Notes: a model not told the origin generated them from the letters alone. A stretch of 64,000 nucleotides of DNA from Ruminococcus sp. (GCA_017529875.1 JAFXNC010000030.1:54076-118075); one strand, 5' to 3'; counted from the first letter of the stretch, positions 15,332 to 24,835 are shown. Translations and numbers: made by a program.

Positions 15332-17329
15332 TTACTTGAACTGCTTTTCCACCCACTGTACCATCTTGGGTATGTAGCTGCCGCGCCCGCCGAAGAAATC
15401 CTTGATGCAATTGGCGGAGCTGTAACCTCCGTTCACCGCTTCGTCAGCCGAGCCGGTGCCGGGATAGCGCTTGAAGAACTGCTCATACAGCGGCGAGTAC
15501 TGAGCTGTCAGGCTTTCAAGCTTGGCAGTCAGGTTGTCCTTGCTGTAAATGCCCTCGGAAAGCTCGCCCAGCTTTGTCAGATAGTCGCTCCTGAATCCCT
15601 CGTTGGTCATCAGATAGGCAAAGCACAGCACCGCCGGGTTGTTGGTATCCATGTCAAGCAGTCCCTTGGGCTTGTAGTTGTCGTCCTTGATGGTGTTGGT
15701 GTTGGTGTCCTGCCTGCCGGATACGCCGCCGAATTCCAGGTCATAGAACATGAACCTCCACCGCCCGTCGGAGTACTCGTTGCCCTCGGTGACATTGGCT
15801 GTCTTCCACATGGACCAGTTCTTGCCCGGCCAGTCCCACTTGTTGTTGATCCATACCTCGGTGAGGAAGTAGTCCCGGCAGCTCTCCACGTCAACAAGCT
15901 TGGCAAATTCGTCGTAAGCCTCCTGAGTATCGAGAGACTTGTGGCTCTTGAAGAAGTCCAGCAGCGGCTTGAAATAGTAGCTTTCATGCTCACCCTCGGG
16001 CAGCTCACCCTCGTCAAGCTTGTAGCCCAGTTTCAGCGCCTCGGCATCGCCCTTGTAGACGATGACGTCTTTGTTGTTCACGCCGTAGTGATCCTCAAAA
16101 TAGTTGTCGGAGTAGTCCTCCTCCAGAACGTAAAGTCCCCAGTATTCGCCGTTGAGATACACCACACAGGGACGTGACGCCTTGGTGGAGCAGTCCAAGG
16201 AAGTGGACAGCTGTTGCCAGTAGGTGTCGTTGAATTTAGCTGAGAACGCGCAGTTGCCGCCTGCACGCAGCACCAGCGTTTTGAAGCTTGTTATGTCCTC
16301 GCCGGAGGAGTTTTTCAGCCCCTCGAAAAGCGGTGCCTCAAACCGCTGCTCGCCGTAGCTATTTCGGGCATAGAGCCGCAGACCCTTGATAAGGTCTGAG
16401 CGGGAGTAGTTGCCCTGAACTCTGATGCCGCAGTCCTGTGAGATGACAGTCTTTGAACCGTCGGGGGAGATCTCGAAGAACTCCGCGTGAACGGGGCGCT
16501 CCCATTCCTTGCCGCGCTGCTTGTAGTTGGCGTCGGCCTTGCGTGCAGTCTCGCCGTCATTGTAGGAGGCGCCGTCAGCGATCAGCTCTTTTAAGCTTGC
16601 GTCGAAAATGTCCCCCTTGACGTAAATGCCGTGGTCGGCGGAGAACAGGTCGTCGTAGTTCATGGACAGCGAGACCACCGAAAGGGAAGTCCCCGCCGCC
16701 TTGCAGCTCTCGGCAAGACCCTGTATATGCTCCTCTGCGGTGCCGATGAAATAGGTGTTGGAGAAGGCTTTGGTCACGGAGCCGTCCTCCATTTCGGCGC
16801 AGGCGCGTATCACGGTACATTTGTCAACGTCGCTGTCCTTCGGAGCTTTGATCTTGCAGACGAAGCCTCCGGCACCGAAGTCTATCTCGTTGAAGTTGCC
16901 GGATATCAGCGAGGTGTCCACCGCCGAGACCACATTTGGGTCGCCGTCCCGCTTGTCAACGGTTATAGCGCCTTCGTACTTCACGCGGGTACTGCTGGAG
17001 CGCGGGTCGGAGCCGTCAGTCGTGTAATACAGGGTGCCGCCGTCCTTGGAGGTCAGCTCTATCTGCTGCTTTTCGGCGTAAATGCCCCCCGCCGCCGAGA
17101 ATGTCACCTCGTAGCTGTTCTCATTGTACTCCGGCTTTGATGTTTCTTCTGTACTGTCCGCAGTGCTGTCTGCGGAGCTGTCGGACTTGCTTTCTGCGAT
17201 GCTGCTCTCGGCTGCCGATGATGCCCCGGATGTCGAAACGGCATTGCTCTCCGAAGAACTGCCGCTGTCGGCACACCCGGCGAGTATAAGGGCGGCGCAG
17301 AGCAGCGCTGTTATCTTTCTGCCTGACAT
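15332..17329 (-). CDS. CotH-domain lipoprotein with chitobiase-type domain
   Basis: Secreted lipoprotein of 665 residues. Signal peptide MSGRKITALLCAALILAGC with the lipobox Cys near residue 19. A Ser/Ala/Glu-rich spacer follows to about residue 70. A chitobiase/beta-hexosaminidase C-terminal-type domain (about 70-150) contains GGTLYYTTDGSDP. The rest is a CotH kinase-like domain: RVQGNYSRSDLIKGLRLYA, VVYLNGEYWGLYVLEEDYSD (core NGEYWGLY) and the acidic motif FYDLEFGG. CotH proteins phosphorylate coat proteins in Bacillus spores, and in ruminococci they also occur in surface or cellulosome-linked proteins. No dockerin is visible here. A related gene lies at 43.1 kb. Confidence 0.85.
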   Translation of the reverse strand: MSGRKITALLCAALILAGCADSGSSSESNAVSTSGASSAAESSIAESKSDSSADSTADSTEETSKPEYNENSYEVTFSAAGGIYAEKQQIELTSKDGGTLYYTTDGSDPRSSSTRVKYEGAITVDKRDGDPNVVSAVDTSLISGNFNEIDFGAGGFVCKIKAPKDSDVDKCTVIRACAEMEDGSVTKAFSNTYFIGTAEEHIQGLAESCKAAGTSLSVVSLSMNYDDLFSADHGIYVKGDIFDASLKELIADGASYNDGETARKADANYKQRGKEWERPVHAEFFEISPDGSKTVISQDCGIRVQGNYSRSDLIKGLRLYARNSYGEQRFEAPLFEGLKNSSGEDITSFKTLVLRAGGNCAFSAKFNDTYWQQLSTSLDCSTKASRPCVVYLNGEYWGLYVLEEDYSDNYFEDHYGVNNKDVIVYKGDAEALKLGYKLDEGELPEGEHESYYFKPLLDFFKSHKSLDTQEAYDEFAKLVDVESCRDYFLTEVWINNKWDWPGKNWSMWKTANVTEGNEYSDGRWRFMFYDLEFGGVSGRQDTNTNTIKDDNYKPKGLLDMDTNNPAVLCFAYLMTNEGFRSDYLTKLGELSEGIYSKDNLTAKLESLTAQYSPLYEQFFKRYPGTGSADEAVNGGYSSANCIKDFFGGRGSYIPKMVQWVEKQFK

Positions 17330-17551
17330 AAAAATATTCTCCCTTCAAATCATAATGTAAACGATCACTTCTATTCTGATTGTAGCACAGATACGCCGGA
17401 AATGCTATCATATTATTTTGGCTTATATTAACATTTTCTCCCAAATCAAAGCATGATTCGCCTGCAAGAACGCAATATTCGTGTAGTACTGTAAACTCCG
17501 GTATGATATACTGACTTTAAAGCTAATATCAAACAACAGGAGGTCATCATC

Positions 17552-19048
17552 ATGCCGGATATCACAGTCATCACAACCGAAAACTCTGTACCTTTTAATA
17601 ACAACGTTGACTTCTGCGTCGGCACCGGGCGCCTCGGCCTTGCTCTCACCGAGGAATACCAGAAGGAGCTTGCCGCGGTGCAGAAGGAGATAGGGTTCAA
17701 GTTCATCCGAGGCCACGGCCTGTTCTGCGACGACGTTGCTATCTACCACGAGTACGAGGAGAACGGCGTCACGAAAGTGGAGTACAACTACTCCTACATA
17801 GACCGCATTTTTGACAGCTATATCCGCATGGGGATAAGGCCGTTTTTGGAGCTGGGTTTCATGCCCGGGCAGCTTGCCAGCGGAACCCAGACCATTTTCT
17901 ACTGGAAGGGCAACACCACCCCGCCCAAGGACTACACCCGCTGGACTGACATGGTAACGGCGCTGCTGCGCCACCTGCTGACCCGCTACGGCGACGAGGT
18001 GTACTCCTGGCCTATCGAGGTCTGGAACGAACCCAACCTTCCTGGCTTCTGGCTGAATGCCGATATGCAGGAGTATTTCAGGCTGTTCAAGGAGACCTTC
18101 AACGCGGTCAAGGCTCTTGACGGGCGTTTCCGCATCGGCGGACCCGCGATCTGCGGCGTCTTCGACGAGAAATGGATGACCGAATTCATGAGCTTCTGCC
18201 GCACCGAGGGGCTGAGACCCGATTTTGTCACCCGCCACCATTATACCGTGGATTTCCCGGAGCGGGTAGGGCATTACGACTATTCCAAACTCCAGGACAC
18301 CGACGAGCGCCTCTCCACCCTGCAAAAGACCAGGGATATCGTTGATTCATTCGAGGAGTTCCGCGGTCTGCCCATACACATAACCGAGTTCAACACCTCC
18401 TACACCCCAAAGGACGTCATCCACGACACCAACCTCAACGCCGCCTATATTGCCGGACAGCTCTCCCGCCTGGGCGACATGAACGAGAGCTATTCCTACT
18501 GGACCTTCGGCGACGTCTTCGAGGAGGAAGGAGTGCCTTTTTCTCTGTTTCACGGCGGTTTCGGGCTCATGGCGGCAGGGTGCATACCCAAGCCCACATT
18601 CCACACCTTCTCTTTCTACAAGCAGCTGAAAGCCTTCGGCAGCCAATGCGTTTTCCGCGACAGCAGTGCAGTCATCGTCAGCAGCGGCAGAGGCTATGCA
18701 GGCATCGTCTGGAACATCGGCGAGGGCGCTTTCCGCAGCTTCGACCTCCCCGCCGAGGCAGCAGAGTACACCCTTGTCACCAAGACCGTTGACGAGGACT
18801 GCTGCAACCCCCTCAAGCTCTGGCACGATCTTGGCGAGCCCGCCTACCCCGACGCTGCCACCCTCGACCTTATCAGAGCGGCGGCCTCCCCGCGCATTGC
18901 AAGCCGCATACTCACCCCTGAAAACGGCAGAGTGCGGGCAGACCTTTCCACAGGCAGAAACGGCGTGCTCTACTTCGAGCTCACCCCCCGAACTCAGACC
19001 TCAGACCGCGGCTACGACTACGAAAGAGCGGTATCCATGAACAGATAA
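17552..19048 (+). CDS. GH39 family glycosidase (beta-xylosidase-like)
   Basis: Glycoside hydrolase of 498 residues without signal peptide, so probably cytoplasmic and acting on imported oligosaccharides. The TIM barrel starts with FNNNVDFCVGTGRLGLAL, followed by GFKFIRGHGLFCDD. IEVWNEPNLPGFW carries the acid/base Glu and PIHITEFNTSYTP the nucleophile Glu, as in GH39 enzymes. The C-terminal beta-sandwich at about 390-498 is present. Family members are beta-xylosidases or alpha-iduronidases; a xylosidase fits a fibre degrader. AGGAGG precedes the start. It stands alone with its own terminator. Confidence 0.9.
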   Translation: MPDITVITTENSVPFNNNVDFCVGTGRLGLALTEEYQKELAAVQKEIGFKFIRGHGLFCDDVAIYHEYEENGVTKVEYNYSYIDRIFDSYIRMGIRPFLELGFMPGQLASGTQTIFYWKGNTTPPKDYTRWTDMVTALLRHLLTRYGDEVYSWPIEVWNEPNLPGFWLNADMQEYFRLFKETFNAVKALDGRFRIGGPAICGVFDEKWMTEFMSFCRTEGLRPDFVTRHHYTVDFPERVGHYDYSKLQDTDERLSTLQKTRDIVDSFEEFRGLPIHITEFNTSYTPKDVIHDTNLNAAYIAGQLSRLGDMNESYSYWTFGDVFEEEGVPFSLFHGGFGLMAAGCIPKPTFHTFSFYKQLKAFGSQCVFRDSSAVIVSSGRGYAGIVWNIGEGAFRSFDLPAEAAEYTLVTKTVDEDCCNPLKLWHDLGEPAYPDAATLDLIRAAASPRIASRILTPENGRVRADLSTGRNGVLYFELTPRTQTSDRGYDYERAVSMNR

Positions 19049-19049
19049 A

Positions 19050-19093
19050 ACAACGCCCCGCCGGACATGATCCTGCGGGGCGAGCTTGTTGTT
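19050..19093. terminator. Terminator between GH39 gene and LTA-synthase-like gene
   Basis: AACAA plus CGCCCCGC pairs with GCGGGGCG plus TTGTT, followed by TTTT on the plus strand. It lies between two convergent genes. Confidence 0.8.
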
Positions 19094-21112
19094 TTAATAG
19101 AATTCCCTGTCGTAGTAGTCGCTGCTCTGTTCCAGCTGGCGCTTGTACTCCTCCTCGCCCAGTTCTTCACTGAGGGTGGGGGTCGCAGAGAAAAGGTCTG
19201 TCCCCAGCCCCAGGCGGTCGCCCTTGATCTCGGCGCCGATAGCCGAGAGGGTGGTGGGGAACATATCCAGCGACGAGAACAGCCTGTTCTGCGTGCTTGA
19301 TGCGGTCTTTGCAGGGTTGACGATGCAGTTGTAGGTCGTCCTGAGATAGTCGTCCTCGATGTCAACCTGAGTAGTCCGCTTGTTGCCCAGGTGGTCGCCT
19401 ATGAGTATCACCGTAGTGTTCTCATAGAAGGGCTGCTGCCTTACCCAGTCGATGAAATCCTTGGTCTGTCGCGAGGTGCAGTCAACGGAGGCAAGATAAT
19501 CGTTGGATATGCTGCTGTTGCAGAGAGGGCAGCGGTGCCCCGACTCAAAGGAGTGGGTGTCCATGGTGTACATGGTCACGAAGAAGGGTCTGTCCTTCTT
19601 GGACATATCGGTGATGAGCTCCTTGGTCAGCTCGAACAGCTTTCTGTCCTCGATGCCCCACTTCCAGATGTAGTCAGCGCTTTCGTCGGTGTAGCCCTGT
19701 TCTGCAAAGGATATCCTGTCGTAAACGAGGCAGTCGTCGTATCTGCCGACGTACTTGTCGTACATGGAGAATTCGCCCTTTGAACCCTCGATATAAAGCT
19801 GATTATAGCCGTTGTCGTGGAGGATATCTTCAAGCCGTATCGTTGCCGGGAACTCCACCACGCCGGCTTGCGGCATCAGCTTGGTGTTAAGTGATATACC
19901 CGCAGTCTGTGCCACTGTGGAGCCCATGGTGTAGGTGATAGACGGCACAAACACCGACGGTCCGCCCAGCAGCTCATTGTTTGAAAAGCTGACGCAGTCG
20001 CTTTCGTGGGTCAGGTCTGTGAGCTCGGAGATGTAGTTTTTGTCCTGATCACCGCCGGCCTCTTTGGAGGCGTAGGTGTTCTCCATGGATTCAAGATAGA
20101 TGTAAATTAGATTGCGCTTTTCCCCGGGGAAGGATACAACGCTTGCATCCGGCTTGACGTAGTGTTCCTCGTAAATGGAGGACTTTTCCAGCTTCACGCT
20201 GATGTAGTGGGCAAAATCCGTCTGCCCTGAGAACAGCGCCGCGCAGCCGAAAAACAGTATAGCTGCCACCGCGACAGTTACGGCGCGTTTCTTGCTGTTG
20301 AGGACGAGAGTGTACTCGCTGCCGTTGTCGGCGACAGTGACTCTGTCATTGATGAAGCATCTGAGCAGATGTGCGCAGAAGTATACCGTTATGGATGCAA
20401 ACACCAGGAATATGGCAGTTCCTGCAATAAAGTCCTCAGTGGCTATGCCTCCCGCCGCAAATCTCAGGGTAAAGAGTATTGCCTCAAAATCCATGTTGGT
20501 GTAGACGATATTCAGGTACAGCGTAACTGTGCCCACAAATACCGCGACTGCTATGACCGGCATGATGATCCATGCCGCCACCCACTTGCCTTTGCCCTCA
20601 CGCTTCTGACGGCTGAGTATCTTCTGAGGGGTGTACATCACGGCGAGGGCGCTGCTGATCCGCAGAGCGGCGCTGCCTTTTTCCCTGCCGCTCTGTACAA
20701 GTGCCTCTAACAGCAGCAGCAGGAAGTATGCCGCAGCGATGCTAAGCACCCATATCCCCGACCATGACAGCAGGAAGAACCCGAAGTCCTCCCCGGAGTA
20801 CTGCTCAGGCCTGTTGGGGTCGAATACCACTCCGGTCACCAAAAAAGGTATGAAGGGCGTCCCGGCGATGTACAGCCACTTCACAGAGCGGAAAACCGAG
20901 GGCTCCGGCTTTTTGAGCAGCATAAAGTAAAACGCCAGCACAGCTATGGGTATCACAAATACCGGTATCCACGCCACAGGGGATATGGTCATGCGGTCAA
21001 AGGGGTGTCTCAGCAAAGAAAGCCCTGTAACAAGCAGAGCTCCGAGCACCGCAATGATGACCCGGAGCAATGTGATCTCTCTGACTTTGGTTTTGACTGT
21101 TGATTCTTTCAT
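19094..21112 (-). CDS. LTA synthase family phosphoglycerol transferase
   Basis: Membrane enzyme of 672 residues. About seven transmembrane helices fill residues 15-315, more than the five of canonical LtaS. The extracellular sulfatase-type domain (about 340-650) has YLESMENTYAS, where Thr is the expected glycerophosphate-carrying nucleophile, VTMYTMDTHSFESG, and ILIGDHLGNKR with metal-binding Asp and His. Such enzymes transfer glycerol phosphate from phosphatidylglycerol to lipoteichoic acid or a related glycolipid. It is the last gene of a four-gene operon, 9 bases after the GT8-PlsC fusion, which suggests it extends a polymer on a lipid made by the earlier genes. Confidence 0.88.
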   Translation of the reverse strand: MKESTVKTKVREITLLRVIIAVLGALLVTGLSLLRHPFDRMTISPVAWIPVFVIPIAVLAFYFMLLKKPEPSVFRSVKWLYIAGTPFIPFLVTGVVFDPNRPEQYSGEDFGFFLLSWSGIWVLSIAAAYFLLLLLEALVQSGREKGSAALRISSALAVMYTPQKILSRQKREGKGKWVAAWIIMPVIAVAVFVGTVTLYLNIVYTNMDFEAILFTLRFAAGGIATEDFIAGTAIFLVFASITVYFCAHLLRCFINDRVTVADNGSEYTLVLNSKKRAVTVAVAAILFFGCAALFSGQTDFAHYISVKLEKSSIYEEHYVKPDASVVSFPGEKRNLIYIYLESMENTYASKEAGGDQDKNYISELTDLTHESDCVSFSNNELLGGPSVFVPSITYTMGSTVAQTAGISLNTKLMPQAGVVEFPATIRLEDILHDNGYNQLYIEGSKGEFSMYDKYVGRYDDCLVYDRISFAEQGYTDESADYIWKWGIEDRKLFELTKELITDMSKKDRPFFVTMYTMDTHSFESGHRCPLCNSSISNDYLASVDCTSRQTKDFIDWVRQQPFYENTTVILIGDHLGNKRTTQVDIEDDYLRTTYNCIVNPAKTASSTQNRLFSSLDMFPTTLSAIGAEIKGDRLGLGTDLFSATPTLSEELGEEEYKRQLEQSSDYYDREFY

Positions 21113-21121
21113 TAGTGTTCC

Positions 21122-22882
21122 TTACTTGCCGGTGGTGTATGTCAGCGGCATCTGGTACTCGGTCTCGTAGATCTCTTTCCAGAGAGCGTAGTTTTTCTGC
21201 ATCAAGTCCTCGGACTGAGCCCTGCGGGGCAGGGAAGTGTCGGGGTAGATGGGCGGCGAGATATGTACGGTGTACTCCTGTACATAGAACCCGTCCTTGC
21301 CCAAGATATCGCTGTCCTTCATGGTGATGAAGCAGGGCAGCACCGGCACGTTATTGGATACGGCGAACCTGTATGCTCCGCGCTTTAAGGGCTTGGGCTT
21401 GCGGTAGTTCCACCACATACTCTGCTCGGGATAGAACAGCACGAAATGTCCCTCTTGAAGTAGCTGATCCACAGCGTCGTAGAATTTTTTCATGGTGGTA
21501 AGATTCGAGGACAGCGGCAGGGTGTTGCAGTTGCGCATGAGAGTTCCGTAAAACCCGGTGAAGGAGGTGTAATTCCCCTCCCTGATGACCCGCCAGAACT
21601 GCCTGCCTTTCTGCTTTGCCGCATCGTAGGTCAGCTGTATGGCAAAGCTGTCAAAGGCGTTGAAGTGATTGCAGGTGATTATGGCGCCTGATCTAAGAGC
21701 CTGAAAATTCTCTATCCCTCGAAACTCCTTGATTATGAGCTCTTTATCGTTTATGAGCTTCTTGACGAAACCTCTCGCCGCTTTGAATGCGCCCATTGTT
21801 TTGAGTCTGTCGGTCTTGCCCCGGCGGATATACTCGATCTCGTCGGGCATTAGCATCCTTCCCGGAGGATCGTCCTCAACGTCCTCGTCAAAACGGCCTT
21901 CACGCTCATACTGCTCGATCTTTTTGACTATCGCCACTCGCTTTGCATCACGCTTGGCGTTGAGCAGGTTCAGGTAGTTGTCCTTGCGCTCGGTTTCTTC
22001 TCTTGCAGTCTTGATGAGCCTTGCGGCGGCGGCGGAATCGTTCTGTTTCTGAGCGTCTGTATAGTCTTCAAGGACCTTGCGCAGCTCCCTGATGACCGAG
22101 GTCTCCCCGGCATATTTCCAGAAGATATCTCCGTAGGGGCAGTCCTCGTAATGCCAGGGTTTGCTTGCCATTATGTAGTGGATCAGCTTTGCCTCCTCGA
22201 TCGGAACAGGCACCGTGCCGAATATCTCGGTATTCCAGCGCTGATCCATCCAGTGAACATGATCCTTGCAGATCAGGTTGAGATAGTCCTCGTCCTGAGT
22301 TACCACGAAATTATAAACTCCGAGCAGCTCGATGAACTTCTTCAAAACTTTATGCTCGCGGAACTTATCGCAGTTTATAAGGAGTATGCCTGCGTTGAAA
22401 TAATTGTACCTCGGTATACCGATGACCTTCTCAACATAGGTGCCGAAGGCATCCTCCTGTATCATTACCTGCTCGTGGCAGGCTCCGAGGTAGGCGTCGC
22501 CGGTATCGGTGTCGTATAGCTCGCTGATGTCGCCTGTCACCACAGTGTCGCTGTCGATGTATATGGCTTTGCTGTACTCGGGGAACATCTCAGCGATGTA
22601 GAGCCTGTAATAGGTGGTCTTGGAGTAGTAGTCCCGCAGGGGCAGCTTATCCGAGACCGAATCGAGATTCTTGGTAACATCAACAAAGCGTATCTCAAAG
22701 CACTCGTCGCCGAGAGCCTCGACAGTCTGTCTGAGCTCATCGGAAATGCCTGCGTTGAGGATATGCACCACATACTTGCGGTCGCGCGAGGCGTTGGCGA
22801 TCATTGAATGCAGCGACACCACCGTGTATTTCACGAATCCGTCGTCGCAGGAATAAAAGATCGGGATGATTGCGTTTTTCAT
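21122..22882 (-). CDS. GT8 glycosyltransferase fused to PlsC-type acyltransferase
   Basis: Single 586-residue chain with two enzyme domains. Residues 1-265 are a GT8 glycosyltransferase: IPIFYSCDDGFVKYTVVSL at the donor site, KAIYIDSDTVV with the DxD metal motif, and YNYFNAGILLINCDKF. A charged linker (about 270-350, KRDAKRVAIVKKIEQYEREG) follows. Residues about 365-570 are a lysophosphatidate-type acyltransferase with the HX4D motif in CNHFNAFD and LFYPEQSMW as the EGT-like block. I do not know a described enzyme joining these two families. It probably glycosylates and acylates the same lipid intermediate. AAGGAGCG precedes the start; 19 bases separate it from the GT8 gene upstream. Confidence 0.88.
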   Translation of the reverse strand: MKNAIIPIFYSCDDGFVKYTVVSLHSMIANASRDRKYVVHILNAGISDELRQTVEALGDECFEIRFVDVTKNLDSVSDKLPLRDYYSKTTYYRLYIAEMFPEYSKAIYIDSDTVVTGDISELYDTDTGDAYLGACHEQVMIQEDAFGTYVEKVIGIPRYNYFNAGILLINCDKFREHKVLKKFIELLGVYNFVVTQDEDYLNLICKDHVHWMDQRWNTEIFGTVPVPIEEAKLIHYIMASKPWHYEDCPYGDIFWKYAGETSVIRELRKVLEDYTDAQKQNDSAAAARLIKTAREETERKDNYLNLLNAKRDAKRVAIVKKIEQYEREGRFDEDVEDDPPGRMLMPDEIEYIRRGKTDRLKTMGAFKAARGFVKKLINDKELIIKEFRGIENFQALRSGAIITCNHFNAFDSFAIQLTYDAAKQKGRQFWRVIREGNYTSFTGFYGTLMRNCNTLPLSSNLTTMKKFYDAVDQLLQEGHFVLFYPEQSMWWNYRKPKPLKRGAYRFAVSNNVPVLPCFITMKDSDILGKDGFYVQEYTVHISPPIYPDTSLPRRAQSEDLMQKNYALWKEIYETEYQMPLTYTTGK

Positions 22883-22901
22883 ATTCGCTCCTTCAGAAGG
22901 A

Positions 22902-23714
22902 TTATTTTATCAGGGAAAGATATCTCTTGTAGATATCGTCAAACTGTCTGTACCCGAACACCGAATGTACCTTGTCGATGTGCCATTGCTTGATGTTGTC
23001 GGTATGGGGATAGGGCAGCCAGAACAGCCGCTTTGAGAAATGCCGCACCACCGTATGCCTGTGCAGGAATTTCTGGTCGTTGAAGCGCTGGGGCAGCATT
23101 TTCTTTCTCGTCGTGGAGCGTATCAGGGCGCTCTGATCGGCGAAGGTGAGCTTCTGTTTTTTTATCCATGCCCGGGCTTTCGGGAAAAGCTTGGTCCTTC
23201 TCGCCTCGGCGATATTGAACAGCAGCACTCCCGCGTTGATGTAGTTCGGGCTGATAAGATACTTGCCGTAGTGGTCTCTTGCAGCTGCGTACTCATATCC
23301 TTCGATATCGGTATCCCACAGCAGCGAGATGTCGCGGTTGAACATTATATCTGCATCCAGGTAGAGCAGCTTGTCGGGGATGCCTTTTACCCTGTCCGCG
23401 AAAAGCCGAATCAGCGTATAGGGCGAACAGTAGGCTCCCTCGTTGGGGCAGCCGGAGAAATGCTTCATGTAAAGCCCGGTGACGTCGTATACCGTCACCC
23501 GGTTATCCTTGTTGAATTCCTTGACAGCCCTGCGGTAAAGCGCGATATGCTCTTTGGTAAGGGGTATGTATTTCTCATCGAGGTGGGAGACATCCATAGT
23601 GAAAATGTGAAAATGAAAGGGTTCCTCCCACTCAATGCGCATCAGTATGGAAAGGGTGCAGGTCAGCATACCGTCAAATACGCCGTCGTTGCCGCAGAAC
23701 AGTATATCTATCAT
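22902..23714 (-). CDS. GT8 family glycosyltransferase
   Basis: Retaining glycosyltransferase of 270 residues. It begins MIDILFCGNDGVFDGML, has the DxD motif in KLLYLDADIMFN, and keeps SPNYINAGVLLFN and a C-terminal HTDNIKQWHIDK-type segment with His residues for the diphosphate. Family members transfer glucose or galactose from UDP sugars; here the acceptor is probably a membrane lipid, judging from the acyltransferase and LTA-synthase-like neighbours. Its ATG overlaps the upstream stop as ATGA at 23711-23714, so it is coupled to the PlsC-like gene. It is about 25 percent similar by eye to the GT8 half of the next gene, not a recent copy. Confidence 0.88.
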   Translation of the reverse strand: MIDILFCGNDGVFDGMLTCTLSILMRIEWEEPFHFHIFTMDVSHLDEKYIPLTKEHIALYRRAVKEFNKDNRVTVYDVTGLYMKHFSGCPNEGAYCSPYTLIRLFADRVKGIPDKLLYLDADIMFNRDISLLWDTDIEGYEYAAARDHYGKYLISPNYINAGVLLFNIAEARRTKLFPKARAWIKKQKLTFADQSALIRSTTRKKMLPQRFNDQKFLHRHTVVRHFSKRLFWLPYPHTDNIKQWHIDKVHSVFGYRQFDDIYKRYLSLIK

Positions 23715-24493
23715 TGCTTGCTCTCCCGTCTGATGTATTTTATCTGTACGTGATCCGAAAGCTCTGCCCGCTTGCACATCACCTTGTAGACCTTCTCACG
23801 CAGCTCTTTTCTGCGCTTGCGGGGGGACTTATCCATATCCGGGTAAAACGGCCCGTCGATATAGGTGACGATCCTGGGGTGCTTGAAGAACCGCCGCTTG
23901 TGATAGGTGTTGGTGAAGACAAACACCGGCGTCCCAAGCTTGGCAGGGTAGTCGAAGGAGGTGTCCGGGAAGGGCCTGATCTTGGTGTAGTAGGGCCAGA
24001 TATGCGCCTCCGGGTAGACCACGACGCAGTTGTTCCCGTTGATCCGGGTCTCGATGGCCTCCTTGAAATTCTTGTAGGCGGCCAGCTCATCGGGCAGGGG
24101 CAGCGCTCCCAGCGAGGGCGTGATCTTTCCAAGATAGGGCATTGAGACGTTGTTGGGGTGGACTATAACATAAACATCCTGTGGAAAGGTGGCCAGCGTC
24201 GGGATGAATGCGTCCGCAATATCCTGAGTGTGGTTGCCGTACATAAAGAAACCGGTCTTGCGGAACTTTTTGAGCTTGTGAAGGCCCTTGGCTCTCTGCC
24301 CGAAAACGCCCTTGCAGTAGAAGAATGCAATAGGCGTCGCCACGACCCTGTACCAGAAGAAATGCGTAAACTTCTTGAACCTTGAGGTGTAAACGTACAC
24401 CCAGTCCTTGTCGATGCGGCGGGGCTCAATCTGCGTCACGGAGAATTCATCGTGCAGCTCATCGCTGTAATAAATGAATTTGCGTTTATCCAT
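23711..24493 (-). CDS. PlsC-like lysophospholipid acyltransferase
   Basis: Predicted membrane-associated acyltransferase of 260 residues, first gene of the operon. The catalytic block reads FMYGNHTQDIADAFIP: the His is kept, but the usual HX4D Asp is displaced, giving HX2D and HX5D. That spelling occurs in a clostridial subgroup as far as I recall. VVVYPEAHIWPYYTKIRPF supplies the acceptor motif (core YPEAHIWPYYTKIRPF). A hydrophobic segment at about 50-70 could anchor it. The start at 24493 is set by GGGGAGG 8 bases upstream; a GTG nine bases earlier is too close. Its stop overlaps the GT8 start. Confidence 0.82.
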   Translation of the reverse strand: MDKRKFIYYSDELHDEFSVTQIEPRRIDKDWVYVYTSRFKKFTHFFWYRVVATPIAFFYCKGVFGQRAKGLHKLKKFRKTGFFMYGNHTQDIADAFIPTLATFPQDVYVIVHPNNVSMPYLGKITPSLGALPLPDELAAYKNFKEAIETRINGNNCVVVYPEAHIWPYYTKIRPFPDTSFDYPAKLGTPVFVFTNTYHKRRFFKHPRIVTYIDGPFYPDMDKSPRKRRKELREKVYKVMCKRAELSDHVQIKYIRRESKQ

Positions 24494-24565
24494 ATGCCGC
24501 ACCTCCCCGGGCTGAAACTACAAGATTATTATAAAATGTCAATCAATGAATATACAGCCTTAACT

Positions 24566-24594
24566 ATTATAGCACATTATTTCTGTTATTTCAA
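24566..24594 (-). promoter_or_regulatory. Promoter of the acyltransferase/GT8/LTA-synthase-like operon
   Basis: Minus strand TTGAAA (24589-24594), 17 bases, TATAAT (24566-24571). Confidence 0.8.
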
Positions 24595-24835
24595 GTGGTG
24601 AAGCGTTTTTTCCTAAAAATGCGGCATAATAGCCAAAATCCTCGCCCCGAAAGAAGCGCAGTCAGTCTTCACGTACACGAAACCGGGGTCTGAACCGGTT
24701 ATATTTGACTTTTCATGGGCAAAATCCAGTGCGACTAAGGCCCTCTGAGCCGCTGTTTCTCACTCCGAAGGCATCTTTTTAGGGCAATGGACTGCTGTTT
24801 GCACAGAATAATAACGATTTGTTGAATATGCCATA
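24595..24835. other. Divergent intergenic region without visible gene
   Basis: About 240 bases between two promoters. I find no open frame with a ribosome site and no convincing riboswitch or terminator. Base composition is mixed, more GC-rich than a typical spacer here, so a decayed gene is possible. Confidence 0.35.
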
